A DNA stretch of 64,000 nt from contig BJOX01000263.1 in assembly GCA_009731375.1 (NCBI GenBank), positions 418,810 through 482,809 of the forward strand. The letters are read 5' to 3'. The position numbers and the translations under genes are program-made. The notes below the pieces were generated by a model, which did not search any database, had not been told where the DNA came from, and was given only the letters and a program-made list of their open reading frames with translations. The stretch comes from Paulinella micropora (Eukaryota; Cercozoa; Imbricatea; Euglyphida). Below, piece after piece: positions 19,456 to 30,919 of the stretch (its first letter is position 1; each line of letters begins with the position of its first letter).

Positions 19456-20217
19456 AAGTACGGGGTGCTGAACCCCGAAGAAGAAGAATATGGCGCAGTG
19501 GCTATCAGTGCCTTGGCGCAGACGAGAGCCGACAGCATGAAGCGCGACCGGCCAGCTGGGTACCAGGGCGAGCCAGTCATCCAACTGCGCCCGTGCGACC
19601 TGTTGGTGGCCAAGAACGCGGCCATCTTGCGATCGAGAACTAGCTTCATCAACGTGACGAATTGTGTCACCAACTGGCCAATCTATGTGCCCGAGCCAGA
19701 GGTAAAAGCCAAGGGCAAACCGAAAGGTACGAAAAAGGACGACGAAGCAACGGAGCTCACCGAGTGGACCTTTCTGGGCATCTGCGGCGAGGACAGCGAG
19801 CCCGGCGGGCGGCCATCCAAGCCCCTACGGGTGCAGGTGCAGGAGGTGTCGGACGTGTTCCTGCCGCGCTACGGCACGGGGCAACAGTGGGCGCACAACG
19901 ACATGCTCTTGTTCACCAGGCTGCCTACCCAGCAGGAACATTACGGCAAGATCGACATACAAGGGCAGGACTCGCGCACTCGATTCTTGATCGAGGCGCG
20001 CAGCTTGCTGACGGCCTCACAACAACGTGATTTCCCCAAGGAGTACGAAGAAGCAGAGTTGCAAGGCAAAAATGCGACTCAGCTGCAACAGCTCATCTTG
20101 AACCTAGTCGACCGGAGGCTGGAGCTGGCCATGACAACCGAACTCAACGAGCAGTTCGTGGGTCTCAGCGTGCGCTCCGCTCAGTTTGGACAAATGGGCC
20201 GTGTCTACATTCAGTAA
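19456..20217 (+). CDS. Gene D, unknown protein, 5' truncated by gap
   Basis: An unbroken frame of 253 codons running out of the gap and ending in TAA after QMGRVYIQ. Not recognised. It begins with an acidic stretch (NPEEEEYG), has a Lys-rich linker (KAKGKPKGTKKDD) near residue 90, then a mixed region with VSDVFLPRYGTGQQWAHND and a helical C-terminal part (QLQQLILNLVDRRLELA). High G/C at third positions, as in genes A and C. Converges with gene C, 151 bases downstream. No membrane segment. Some features (a folded middle with a helical end) would fit a structural or assembly protein, but that is guesswork. Confidence 0.6.
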   Translation, partial: KYGVLNPEEEEYGAVAISALAQTRADSMKRDRPAGYQGEPVIQLRPCDLLVAKNAAILRSRTSFINVTNCVTNWPIYVPEPEVKAKGKPKGTKKDDEATELTEWTFLGICGEDSEPGGRPSKPLRVQVQEVSDVFLPRYGTGQQWAHNDMLLFTRLPTQQEHYGKIDIQGQDSRTRFLIEARSLLTASQQRDFPKEYEEAELQGKNATQLQQLILNLVDRRLELAMTTELNEQFVGLSVRSAQFGQMGRVYIQ

Positions 20218-20368
20218 AAACAAATTTGGAACGCCGAGACTACAAACCTCTCGCCGGCGCTCGCCGTTGTTTCAAAAAGACTTTTTTTTTAATTTAACAA
20301 GAAACGGACGGGTGTTTTTTTTGGGCCGTTATTTCGCCACCAACTTCCGCCCGGGTTTTTCTTCTGCG

Positions 20369-22358
20369 TTATGCCTGGCCCAGAGACCACCGCGCAAACG
20401 CCGTGCGACCCAAGCTCGACAGAGCGGCCACTTGCTCAGTGTCAATTGCCTTGGCAATCTGGCGCGTGTCTGCCTGGATGCTGGCTGAGTCGACACCTTC
20501 CACCCAGCAGCTCAGGTCGAAGAGCAAACGTTGCCTGTACCACTGCGCCCAGCCGCCGGTCCAGGAATTGTACTCGGCTGTCGACACGTTTTGGACCAAG
20601 AATTTGTCGTTGTGGTCGGACAGCAGAAGCAAATAACGGTCGTTGGCAGCTCGGCCGCTGCAACCAGGGAGCCCCGGTCTGGCAGGGGCAGCCAGTACTG
20701 GCAGTGGTTGAATACCGCGTGCACCGCGGCCCCGGCATTCTTTGGGGCCACCAGGCACGCCGCCGTGGAGACGGCGGTCTGCAGGAGGTCGCGCCGTTTC
20801 CCCAGAGCGGGCAGCGCGTAGCACACCAGCAGCCCTACGCGGTAGGACGCGAAGAACTCTGCTGTCGTCAGCCAGGCCCGTGACACGTCCGGGTGTTCCT
20901 TTTTGAATGTAGCGTACGAGGCCGAGGCGGCTATGGTCGGGTGGGCTAGGCACAGCACCGAATAAGCGTCAGCGCCGCCCTGGAGGCGTGTAAGGGGGTG
21001 CCTGCCGTTCCAAGTATCAGTACCAGCGCAGGAGCTGTGCATCCTCTTGACCTGTGTAGTTACATCGAGCGGTGTGTACATAACCTTGAACATGTCGCTT
21101 TGTGCCGTGCTGGGCTGCGTAGATGCAAACAAGGCCGCCTGTGTACAAGGGCTATACACGCACAGCTCGTAACCCGGGCCTGGCTTCAAGATCTTGAACA
21201 AGAAATCCGCCGCATAATGCCGATCGACCTGGCTGCCAGTAGAAGGGGTCGCGGCGAACAGGCTCAGCGCGCAAGATGCTTGACAGGAAGTTATGGCCGC
21301 TTGGGACAGGTCGCAGCCCGCAGGAAACGAGGCCAGAGACTCGTGAAATGCACTTGAACGCTCAGAGGATGGCCCGGGTGTGCCTGTTGTGCCGGGCCTC
21401 TGTTTCGCTTCTCCTTCTCCTTCTTCTTCCAGCTGGCCATTTGCATATTTCACGACTCGCAGGTTCACTTCGTCTTGCAGGAAGTTCTCGCAGGTATGCG
21501 CGGCTAGCTCCGCAATCAGCCTGGCAGCTGACAACTTTTCCCCTTGCGTGTAGATTTGCTCGAACTTGTCGTGCGCTTTTGTGGGTTTCATTGTTCTGAC
21601 TTTCCAAATGCTTGCGGGCGCAACTTCGCCTTGTTTGATCAGCGATCCGGTGGGGCAGTTCAGCAAGAAGTAGCAAAAGAACGACGCCCTCCGCATCGTG
21701 TAGAGAAAAGCACTGTTGCTGTTTGCATCGCTTTCCTCGGGCAGGCCAAAGATAATTTTTGTGCTATCGGTGGTTTTATAATCTTCGTACTTTGCGGTTT
21801 GTTGCGGGTCGGCAAATCGACAGAACTACCCATGAAAGTTGCCAGTGGTATTCCTGTGCGAGAAATTTAGGTAGTATTGCCTGAACTTGTCCAGGCTGAT
21901 TTACCTGAATTTTGCTTCTGGGTTCCAACCAGAGGCGCGAAGGTAATTTTTGATGAAGGTGTTGAGCACTTGACAGCACGCTCTATTACCCCAAAAGTTG
22001 TCAAACTTTTAGCAAGGGCTTCGTAGGTCAGGACCATGGCTGCGATTACTCTGCCCCACTCACGGTCTGTGTCAAAGCCTCTGCCGTCGTATTTGGTGAG
22101 GTAGTCACCAACGCGCCATCCAGCAAGCGAATTTGCCATGTACAGCAAAGGCGGACAAGGGGCTCGACTAAAAGAGCATTGGACCGTGAATGGGCTGTCT
22201 CCCGGGTCGAATTTGACCTCCGTTGCTAGAGGGATCATGTCTTCTTTTTTGTTTTTTCCCTGACGTAGCTCTGCTATGGACAGCAAAGTGAGCAAAGCTT
22301 TGTTGAGTGTGCCTTCAATCGTCATTGCAGGTCGTTCCCCACTTCCCGGAGCAGACAT
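20369..22358 (-). CDS. Gene C, unknown protein of about 650 residues, interrupted
   Basis: Starts at ATG 22358 (MSAPGSGERPAMTIEGTLNK) and ends at 20369 (FARWSLGQA). Coding character is continuous but the frame changes near 22000 at a TTTTGGGG run. A TAA at about 21906 and a TAG at about 21828 interrupt it, and it shifts again near 20650 into RYLLLLSDHNDKFLVQNV. The first stop lies in AG-GTAAAT, a good donor, and GCACAG 51 bases on is a good acceptor after CTAAAT, so a short intron may remove it. The TAG is not explained that way. No known domain; there is a Cys/Ala-rich middle and a tail with Trp residues. Adjacent to gene E, same strand. Assembly error and real pseudogenisation are both possible. 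Confidence 0.5.
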
Positions 22359-22940
22359 CTAGAGACTAAGATCACAGCCTGCCCGCACGTGCAAATTGAA
22401 CCTCTCTAAAGCCAAAGAACAAGAGTATTAAAAAACAAGGGTCATCCAAAAAAAACCACGACGACTCTTTTCTTTCATTTTCTTTCCGACCCCTCTCCCT
22501 CCCTCCCAAAAGCAAAGGGAAACTGTTACTAGCACATTCTGCGCCATAAGTCCCCCCCCCCCCCTCGCTCCCTTTTTATCACCGTTTCCTTTCTCGGCCC
22601 CCCCCCCACCCTCCCTCCACCCCATCCCCCTTCTTTTTCGTGGCGGTCCTGTTCGGTTTTTTTAATTTTTTTTATTATTATTACGTGCATAGTAAAAAGA
22701 GTGCTGGCAAGCGAGGAAACGTGATGTGTGTGTGGAAGGAGGGGGGGGGGGGTGGGGTTTAAGTCAGGGCGCAAAGCTACGGCGCGCCCACAGGCTCGAG
22801 CATTCGGTCCTCCCTCCTTTTCCCCCTTTGTGGTAACGCCCGCACAGGAACGCGGAAAGAATTGGGAAGGATGGCGAGGGGGAGGGATGGTTAGAGCGGA
22901 AAAATAAAGAAAGCGCGGGCCATTCAGGCCCCCCTCTTTT
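22359..22940. other. Spacer with C- and G-homopolymers
   Basis: Between the start of gene C and the end of gene E. C runs at about 22553-22564 and 22600-22608, G runs near 22741-22751, otherwise C/T-rich. No gene seen. Confidence 0.6.
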
Positions 22941-24239
22941 TTACCAGGCGTCCCCCGCAGCAAAGGCGAGCAAGTTCAGGCGCGCAAAAGCACGCGGCCG
23001 CAAACACCCGCGCAGAAGCTCGGGGGTCGACGCGCGCAGGCTCTTGATCAGGGGCTCGGTCTCTGCTACTTTGACCAACGGCAGATCGAGCCGTGCTGGT
23101 GCGCCACAGCACATCAGAAACAACAGGTAAGGCCACAGCCAGGGCCAGGCACCGTTGCGGACGAGCGGCTCCAAGAGCGCCACAAACGGTAACAACGTAG
23201 CAGGGGGGCTCGCACAGCGTAGCTGCACCTGCTCCAGCCAGAGCCTGGCGATCAGCTGTTTGTCGTGCTTTAGCCAGACCCTTTCTAAGGACAGCACGCG
23301 ACCGGGCTGCGGCGCGCGTGTTGGTTGTACAAAAGGGGGCGTGCCGGTTTCGGTTTGAGTCCTGAAGTAACTTATGGGCCCCGCCGCCCAAGATCTCTGG
23401 CGCAGGGCCCCCCCGTGCTGAAGATCGTCGGCGGAGGCCTCCAGCTGCGGCGAGGCCATCGCGCGCCCCGTGCGAAGGCATCTGCCGTAAGAATCGGTAC
23501 AGATCTGCGGCTCACACAAGTGCATGGCGCCCGACAGCGCACAGGCGGACCAGGGCGAAGAAGGCGGGCTTCGTACCCAAGGGCACTGCGTGTCACAGGN
23601 NNNNNNNNNTGTGCATGTGAGAGAGATAAAGAGAGTGGTAACATCTGTGTATACATGTATGTATATGTGCATATGTGTGTGTATGTATATATGTATGTGC
23701 GTGTGTATGTATGTATGTATTGTATGTAAGTATGTACGTATGTATGTATTGTATGTAAATATGTACGTATGTATGCACGAACGTATGTACGTATGTCTGT
23801 ATGTATGTATGTATGTATATGACATGTATATATATATATGTATGTATGGCTGTGTATGTATGAGAGAGCGAAAGAAAGAGAGACCCAGAGAGAGAGAGAG
23901 AGAGAGAGAAACTTTAGTGTGGTAATATGTAGAGAAACTTTAGTGTGGTAATATGTGTTACGTATGTGTATGTATGTATGTATGTATGCATGTATGTGTG
24001 TATGTATGTACGTATGTACACATGTATGTACGTATTTATGTATGTACGTAAATACTTGGTATGTATGGTATGTATGTATGTATGTATGTACGTATGTACA
24101 CATGTATGTACGTATTTATGTATGTACGTAAATACTTTGTATGTATGGTATGTATGTATGTATGTATGTACGTATGTATGTATGTATGTCTGTATGTATA
24201 TAACAGATATAGAGGAGAGAGAGAGAGAGAGAGAAAGAG

Positions 24240-24279
<40 letters not shown>

Positions 24280-24836
24280 GAGAGAGAGGAGAAAGAGGAC
24301 AGAGCAGAGAGAGAGAGACAGACTTCTCTGCCACTGCGTTGTCATAACCTTCCTTTAGTAAACGCCCTCTTTGGGCCTCAATCTAAAACACCAAACAAAA
24401 ATTCTTGTGCAACACACGAAATGAAAGTTACCTCTTGTTGGTGTTGTCGTTTGACTGCGTCTTCCACAGCCGTATTTATTGCAGTCTGCAAAGACTTCCG
24501 TACGATGTCTTCGAAAACAGGACCCACCACGGTTTGCAGTTTATTCGCCAACGAAGACAAGTACTTGTCTACGACCTCTTGCGACGACCCCTCCGATACA
24601 CTGTGCACAACCGCCTTATCCATGATTTTGGGAATCTCTGTTTCCATGACTTTGCCCAACATCGGCGATATTTCTCGGTGAAATCTGTCGTTCACATTCT
24701 GTACATCCTGGTCGAGTTTTAAGACTCTTTGGGACAACAGGTCCCACTCTTCTTCGCTGAATCCATTATCGCTGTAATCTTCTTGCGATGCTTTGGCTTT
24801 CTTACTTGCTAGCTCTTGGTCTGAATCTTCTGACAT
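22941..24836 (-). CDS. Gene E, acidic coiled-coil-like N terminus, possible two-exon gene
   Basis: Exon 1 runs from ATG 24836 to 24432 (135 codons), ending at donor GAG-GTAACT. It is acidic (MSEDSDQELASKKAKASQED), has a basic KKAK patch, then a heptad-like helix (LSQRVLKLDQDVQNVNDRF) and a second helical part with VVDKYLSSLANKL. A second coding block ends at TAA 22941 (LLAFAAGDAW) and runs back to the gap at 23600-23609. It has high G/C third positions, and its start and acceptor are lost in the gap. Between them lies a GTAT/GA array that fits the repeat-intron style of other genes here. That the two blocks form one gene is inference; they could be neighbours. Not recognised. Confidence 0.45.
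23610..24325. repeat. GTAT array with higher-order unit, plus GA arrays
   Basis: GTAT/GTAC units with a higher-order repeat of about 105-115 bases (two copies containing GTACGTAAATACTT-GTATG at about 24030 and 24125), flanked by GA-rich blocks. A 26-base piece, GAAACTTTAGTGTGGTAATATGT, is also duplicated near 23908 and 23934. Likely the intron of gene E. Confidence 0.8.
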
Positions 24837-24918
24837 TTCCGACTGGCTGGTTTACTGTGACAAGTCTTGTTCCGATGTATGAACTTTGATCGACAGCAAC
24901 TACCAACGCAAAACAAAA

Positions 24919-24920
<2 letters not shown>

Positions 24921-24983
<63 letters not shown>
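24921..24983. repeat. Poly-A tract of about 63 bases
   Basis: Uninterrupted A run 85 bases upstream of the gene E ATG. Confidence 0.9.
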
Positions 24984-24985
<2 letters not shown>

Positions 24986-24999
24986 GCTTGCTTGAAATT

Positions 25000-25060
25000 C
25001 GATTTCCTTGACTCTTTAAACACTACATGTCGATTTCCTTGACTCTTTAAACACTACATG
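25000..25060. repeat. 30-base tandem duplication
   Basis: Two exact copies of a unit beginning CGATTTCCTTGACTC and ending CACTACATG, one base apart. Confidence 0.9.
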
Positions 25061-25740
25061 ACCAAGTACACGTGTAACTCGCAAACGACTAGTGCTTACA
25101 CATGACGAAGTATATGTGCAAGTTGGAAACTACGTCCTATATCTGCAAGTTGGAAACGACGACTGCTTACACATATACTTCCTCATGTAGTTTCCAGAGT
25201 CTAGGAAATCCTACTTCACAGAGTTTGCTCGCCTCACACTCTCACCATCCGCCTTTTTCAAATTATTCAAAAAGGAAAGTCAACGAAAAAGCAATCCTTT
25301 TGCCCTTGCTATTCACAATTCAGTAATTTTCTTATCCTGCTGCTCAATTTCTGAACAATTCTTTAGTGTCCGGCTACTCAATTCCTGCACAATCCAGGAT
25401 ACGAAAAAGGAAATTTGAACGTAACGTCAAAAAGCGATTACGAACTAACTAACGAACGAACTAACGAACGAACACACGAAAAAAAAATTCAACGCAAAAG
25501 CGGAAAAAAAGGCCAAAAAAAAATTTAGCTCCTCAGGTATATGCCCTGCGGGCCGAAAATGGAAACTTATGTTTTGTGATTAGAAATCAGTTTGTACAGG
25601 ACTATAGAATGTCTAAATCTGTTTATATACTTAATACACGTAAATTCACAAAGCCTGTCCTTGGTAATTTGAATACACAAATTGAGATTTCACACAGCGA
25701 TTTTTCGATGGTATGTCTGCCACTGACCAAAACATCGCTT

Positions 25741-26100
25741 TGAAAATCGATGAGAGCGCATCGCTCCTTTCAATTTTATTGTTGAAAATGGTGTTTTTGT
25801 TTATTGTGATGCTATTCCAAGCCTCAGAACATGTGCACAGCCTCCGACCTCCTGAAATGCACACAAGGTCACTGCCTTCTCGAGTTTCATGCTTCAAAAA
25901 ATGTCTGACTTGATATTTTTTGAAAATCGATGAGAGCGCATCGCTCCTTTCAATTTTATTGTTGAAAATGACGTTTTTGTTTATTGTGATGCTATTAATA
26001 ATAATTTCCAAGCCTCAGAATATGTGCACAGACCTGAACTTGAAATTGCACACAAGGCCACTGCCTTCTCGAGTGTCATGCTTCAAGTTCAAAAAATTTG
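25741..26100. repeat. Tandem duplication of a 180-base unit
   Basis: Unit 1 starts at 25741 and unit 2 at 25921, exactly 180 bases apart. Both contain ATCGATGAGAGCGCATCGCT, the same T-rich stretch, CCAAGCCTCAGAA-ATGTGCACAG and ACTGCCTTCTCGAGT-TCATGCTTC. Unit 2 has small indels. The AGCGCATCGCT core is partly palindromic. Confidence 0.85.
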
Positions 26101-26365
26101 AATGTCAGAGGCTGACTTTATATTATTAATAATATTTTTAGACACACAAAAAAATAAGCCACAAAAACTTGAAGTCAGGCGGGAACTTGAATGTTCAACT
26201 AGTGAACATAGGTCAGTTAAATTGACTACTTTCCAGCAACATTTAATGAATAATATCAATACAGCTTCTATTGTGTGCCTGTGTCTGGATGCCGGGCGGC
26301 ATCAATATTTCAAGTTGTTTTAAGTGGTTAAAAAATAATTTTTTTAAATTTTTTTCAATATTAAT

Positions 26366-26455
26366 ACTTTTTCTGTTTTGAGTCACTTTTTCGTTAAATT
26401 TCAAAAATTCAAAATTTGATACAAAAACGAAAAAGTGACTCAAAACAGAAAAAGT
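26366..26455. repeat. Perfect 30-base inverted repeat with 30-base loop
   Basis: The left arm 26366-26395 (contains CTGTTTTGAGTCACTTTTTC) is the exact reverse complement of 26426-26455. The loop is A/T-rich. It could form a hairpin in RNA or be a transposon foldback. Confidence 0.9.
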
Positions 26456-26673
26456 GACACAAAATCGAAAAAAATCATTATTTGTTGACACTTGAATGTC
26501 GCTAGCGATATTAAACCTTTGACTCAAGTTTCCGGTATCAAAATCAATGAAAATTTATTATAATTATTAAAATCTAACCTCTAACAGTCAGTGTCCGACT
26601 CACGACTCACACTTGCGTCATAGTCATTCAACTTTAGGCTGATGCCGCGTGGCATCACTGTCTTTGAGAGTGC

Positions 26674-27023
26674 CTAAGCGCGTTTCCGCTTCTTGGAGAG
26701 GAGCTTGCCGTGCTGTTTATGCCAGGCGTGACACGTACGTCCTTTAGAGTTACATAGAGGCATGTTTGGTCCACAGGTCGCGCAGTGATACTCAGAGTAA
26801 AATTCACCTTCTTCTCTGCGTACGCATACAGGCACACACAGCATCTACGTCTCTTCGCCCTCTCCGTACAGGCTATCAGGGAAGACGTCACCTGCCTCCC
26901 GCTTTTTCTTAACCTTATCTCCCTGAACGGTCATTGGATACCTGGACAGAAGCATGCATGACTCGGAGGGTGGGTTGGGGTCGATACTCCCTTCTGCCAC
27001 ACGGGGAGGGGCAAGTATCATAC
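26674..27023 (-). pseudogene. piggyBac transposase C-terminal cysteine-rich end
   Basis: Ends KLLSKKRKRA-TAG at 26674. The order CCVC, then after a frame change RREEGEFYSEYHCATC, PLC and CHAWH gives the C..C..C..C..C..H pattern of the zinc ribbon that closes piggyBac transposases (DDE_Tnp_1_7 family). A frameshift lies between CCVC and the next cysteine pair, near 26820, so the copy is dead. The LTR element begins directly upstream, at 27024. Confidence 0.65.
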
Positions 27024-27626
27024 TGAGCACCTTAACGACCGGCCACAACCTTTACCGTTGATAAGACAATCTTTTTGACCGGTTCATTAGATTCTCCTCT
27101 GCACGACGTTTCGACTTCACTAACTCGTTTTCGATTTCGTTCAGAAATGATTTCAAACGATCAGTTCAAAGTTCTTTTTAGCTATTGCCGTTTTCCTGTT
27201 CGTATTACCTTTTTTCCTGATTTTCCCGTGAAACACGCTTTACGGTAAATTTGTGAACAAGGACGGAAAAAGCACAATATCTACCTTGTCTTCCGTTGCC
27301 AGTCGTTTTCGTTGAGGCTTCCCAAATCAATTTGGGGAATTTTCAAGTCCAACAACCCGACACTATCCGTTTGATGACTGTTAACTTGAAGACTCGCGAC
27401 ACTATCAGTTTGAGAACGGGAGACCTCACAATCTACGTTCTGCACTTGACAGTACGTTGCACCCAAGCCTGCCAAGAGTTCGAAATTACGTAAATAAACG
27501 AAGTGACCTCTCTCTACTATTTACTGGTATTTCACCTGCTCACATTGAGTCAGGACTCAAAGCAGCCATAGTGTTCTATTAAAAGTTCGTTGTACCTGCC
27601 TACTTGAAGAGTTGTATACAAACTCA
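27024..27626 (+). repeat. 5' LTR of the large element
   Basis: 603 bases, TGAGCACC to AAACTCA, nearly identical to the 3' LTR. The following CACAATTCGAATTTT is not a recognisable tRNA-CCA primer site. Confidence 0.9.
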
Positions 27627-27768
27627 CAATTCGAATTTTTTTTTCATTCAAGAGAAAACTACACACACAGAGTTGGTGTGTTCTGTCGACAGATCGATTT
27701 GGAAAGACCCTCTCCTTCAGGAGTGGCTATACAACAACGTATTAGGACAGAGGTAACCAAAACCACAT

Positions 27769-30700
27769 ATGTCTCGACAGATTGTTCACCTGCCGTTGCA
27801 TTCTTGTGGCCCTCCTCTGCCCTCATACACACTATGCAGTCAACCAACACAGTATGTGTCTGGTTTTGTCGTTTTAGGGTCACCCCCTACCTACAGAGTG
27901 GAGAACACCTACTCCACTGCACACCGACCCCTTCAGCTACTGCTCTGCGTTCTGGCCTACTCCTGGTACGCCTACATGTGGAATCAGTCACGATACGACG
28001 ACCCAGTCTCGAAGTACAACGAACACAAGCGACGCTGCTTGGACCCCTACCCCATCCTGGGTTCTCGTCCGGACACTCTACGTACTGACAAGAAATTTCA
28101 GGAGGAAATCAAGGCTGGGAAGACTACTCGCCTTCACGCAAATCTCTCCCGCACCCAGACCGTTCAATTTATCTACGATTTATTGACCAGTTACGTGAGC
28201 GATGAACGCGATATGTTGCGAAAGAACCATAAGGACAAGGCCACATCGCTACCTCAGGTCTCGAATGCCCCTCAAGCCTAGACCTTCTTCGTAACCCCGA
28301 TTGGACGGACACTGAAGTCTACACCCAGTACCTGGGACCTACTGGATCTCTGGCAGTTGCAGAGAAGCTCTGGAACCAGATTGGCAACATCATCCCTTTA
28401 GAAGTCTTCCATAACTACTACCCGGTTACTGCCTCCACTGCTGGATTGGCTGGGTCATTACCGGTCACTGCCCCGTCGGGTACAGCCGTTGGTGCCACAT
28501 CCATTCCCCCACCGAGTCTGACTGGTCCAACCACTCTGCACCCCGCTGGAAGCTCTTCTTCGACAACGATCCACCCGATCCACCCTTCAGCGTTTTCGAC
28601 TCCCAGAACAGCTACAACGACCCCGTGAACTCCGATATTGCCTTCAGCCCCAGCAGCTGCGATTGCACTGACACTTCGTCAGCCCATTCCACCCTTCATG
28701 CCCCAGATACCCAACATGCCCTCTCCGTCCCCGGATGCTTCGTTCATACGTACTGGACGCATGGCTCGGGCTGCTACTCCTGCTCCACCCCGCACCATGG
28801 TGCAACCTTTGTCGACCCTACTCGCTAGTAGAACAAGTGAGCCGGTAAATCGTTCATTGGCTATGCCATCTTTTCTTGGTACTCTTCTCTCGTCCCCGCA
28901 GCGACCGAACATACCTATTGTCGAACAATCCTACGACGTTGGTTTGCTCACTTCAAGTTCGGCGCTCAACCCGACTACTTCACCTATTGCGGCCCTCATT
29001 GGTCCACCACAGACACCTGCACGTCAGCCACTAATTTCCGCGCGAGGAACAGGGCGACCTGCACCAGCAGTGTCCAGCTCAGGCGCTAGCACCCTTCCAA
29101 CCAAATCCCTGCACCTGCAACCATTCCTCCGGTGACGGAAAGCAAGGCTGCTGAAGATGCAGCAACAATCGCCAGAGAAGAAGCAGAGCGCGAGGCCACC
29201 GAACTTGCTGAAGAAGTGGCACGACAACTTGCTGAGGAGGAAGAACGAGGACGGGAGGAGGAAGCGGAACAAGCACGAGAAGAAGAACGAAAACGGGAAC
29301 AAAAGGTGGGGGAGGTCGCCGAAGACAACAACGGCAACGAAGGCGACGGCGAGACCGGCAGCTTGCCGGACCAAGGCGCCAACCCCGCTGAACAATCACA
29401 ACCCAGTGCTCCCCGTTCGGGAGGTTCCTCTGGTGATGCAACTTCATCCCAGTCTTCGCCGCCACGCATGGTCCTTCGCTCTAACAATTCAGGTGCTACC
29501 TCGGGCTACCAAATGTATATGCTGTCACGACCTTGCGGATCCGCACCCGCACACCGCTCCATGTTCATCCTGTCAAGTCCGACTGTCATACCGTCACCGG
29601 ACCACGTTACCTTCGCGCGCGAACTGGCGGTCAACTACCACGTCGCCAACACGCCGATCCAATTGGCCATCATGCACGCCCTCAGCAACGTTCGCGCGTG
29701 GGGAGACAAAGCTACAGTTGCCATCATGGACGCCTGTTGGGCCCGCTTCGTCCGCGTCACCGACTCTATTCAGCAAGGATGGTGCTCGTTGTCCCTCACT
29801 TGGCTACAGTTCATCCGCGACCTCATCCACGGCCGTCTGGATAAACATGACACACGTAAGTCAGCTTTCCAAGCCCTCAATCTACGACGCTTCAGAGAAG
29901 AGCAACTCTTGGCGTACATCAACCGATCACGCACTACGAAGCTGCACGTGTGACTGGTGTGACCATCAGCGACGGAAACCAGCTTGAGGACTTGGGCCGC
30001 ATGTTGACTCCGATGGAACGCGATCGTTGGAATCAGCAGACAGATCAAGTCCTGCTCAGCTACGGTGTCGGATGGCCGCGCAACCTAGATGATCTTCTCC
30101 CTTGGGCCAGGACCTTTGACCCCAACGTCATGACAGAGTATCTTCTGACGACGATGGAGATCCCGGTCCGTACCGACACCGAGGAACCATCTACGCGCAG
30201 GCGGGACTACACTCGCCAAGGACAGCCACCCACTCGTACTGACCGTCGGAGACAGCAACGACCCCAGCAGGACAAGACAGCCTCGGAGAATACAAACCCT
30301 AACCGCCCTTCTCGACAAAAGCGTAAAGCCGACGCTATGGCTATGGCCCAGACCGCTCCCTCACAGACTTCGACCCGCCCGGACAAAACGTTTGAAGACG
30401 ACTCACCCGGTGAAGAAGGAGGACCCAAGCAAGAAGAGGCCGGCACCGCGACAACATCTCACGGGAGCCAATGCTGTGGACATCCCTCCGAAGAAGAAGA
30501 CGTCTATGTCCACGACTAAGACCGACCCACCGAGTAAACCGTCCAATCAGACTAAACGGAAGCCGTTCACAGGTATACCCTGCGCCTACTGCAAGGAGCA
30601 TAACAGCTTCTTGAAGAAGGATCAACTATTCAAACATTCGTTCGAGGAATGTAAACTTCGTCAGCAGCGTTGCCAAGACGAAAAGAAGCACTGTGACTGG

Positions 30701-30919
30701 AAGCCACCAGCGGCCGCTGCTCGCAATACTCCGCGCGCTTTCCATATGACTACCCGGTCCCGCTCGACCTCTCCGCTGGTGCCAACGCCTCCACCCCTAC
30801 GGATCGCGACCATCCCGACAGTGGTTACTGGATGCGTTTGGGTCGCGAAACACCCTCTCAACCGCCCGCCCATCGGTAAGGCTACAACTGCAAAGGCGTG
30901 GCCCGCCTTTCATGGGTGA
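27769..30919 (+). pseudogene. Gag-like region of the large LTR element, in successive frames
   Basis: Open blocks in changing frames at 27769-28281, about 28285-28625, 28638-29135, 29132-29953, 29950-30519 and 30392-30919. The block at 29132 begins with a Glu/Arg/Ala-rich coiled coil (AREEAEREATELAEEVARQ) and continues into a helical part (FARELAVNYHVANTPIQLA, then WARFVRVTDSIQQGW) that looks like a retrotransposon Gag core. A Pro/Arg-rich basic linker follows, then a cysteine motif at about 30580-30656 with the pattern C-x2-C-x14-H-x4-C (CAYCKEH...KHSFEEC), a stretched zinc knuckle. Together these fit a structural and RNA-binding Gag. Assignment rests on order and composition, not on a clear family match. 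Confidence 0.5.

Larger units (their letters stand above)
24837..26639. other. AT-rich intergenic DNA with duplicated units
   Basis: Upstream of gene E. Holds a poly-A tract, a 30-base tandem duplication, a 180-base tandem duplication, a perfect inverted repeat and a GATGCC palindrome (each listed). No supported gene. Confidence 0.6.

Noticed and set aside
21826-21908. Reassigned stop codons (TAG or TAA as sense)
   Set aside because: The Rab, MORN and left-hand genes end in TAG at the expected place and gene D in TAA, so the standard code fits.
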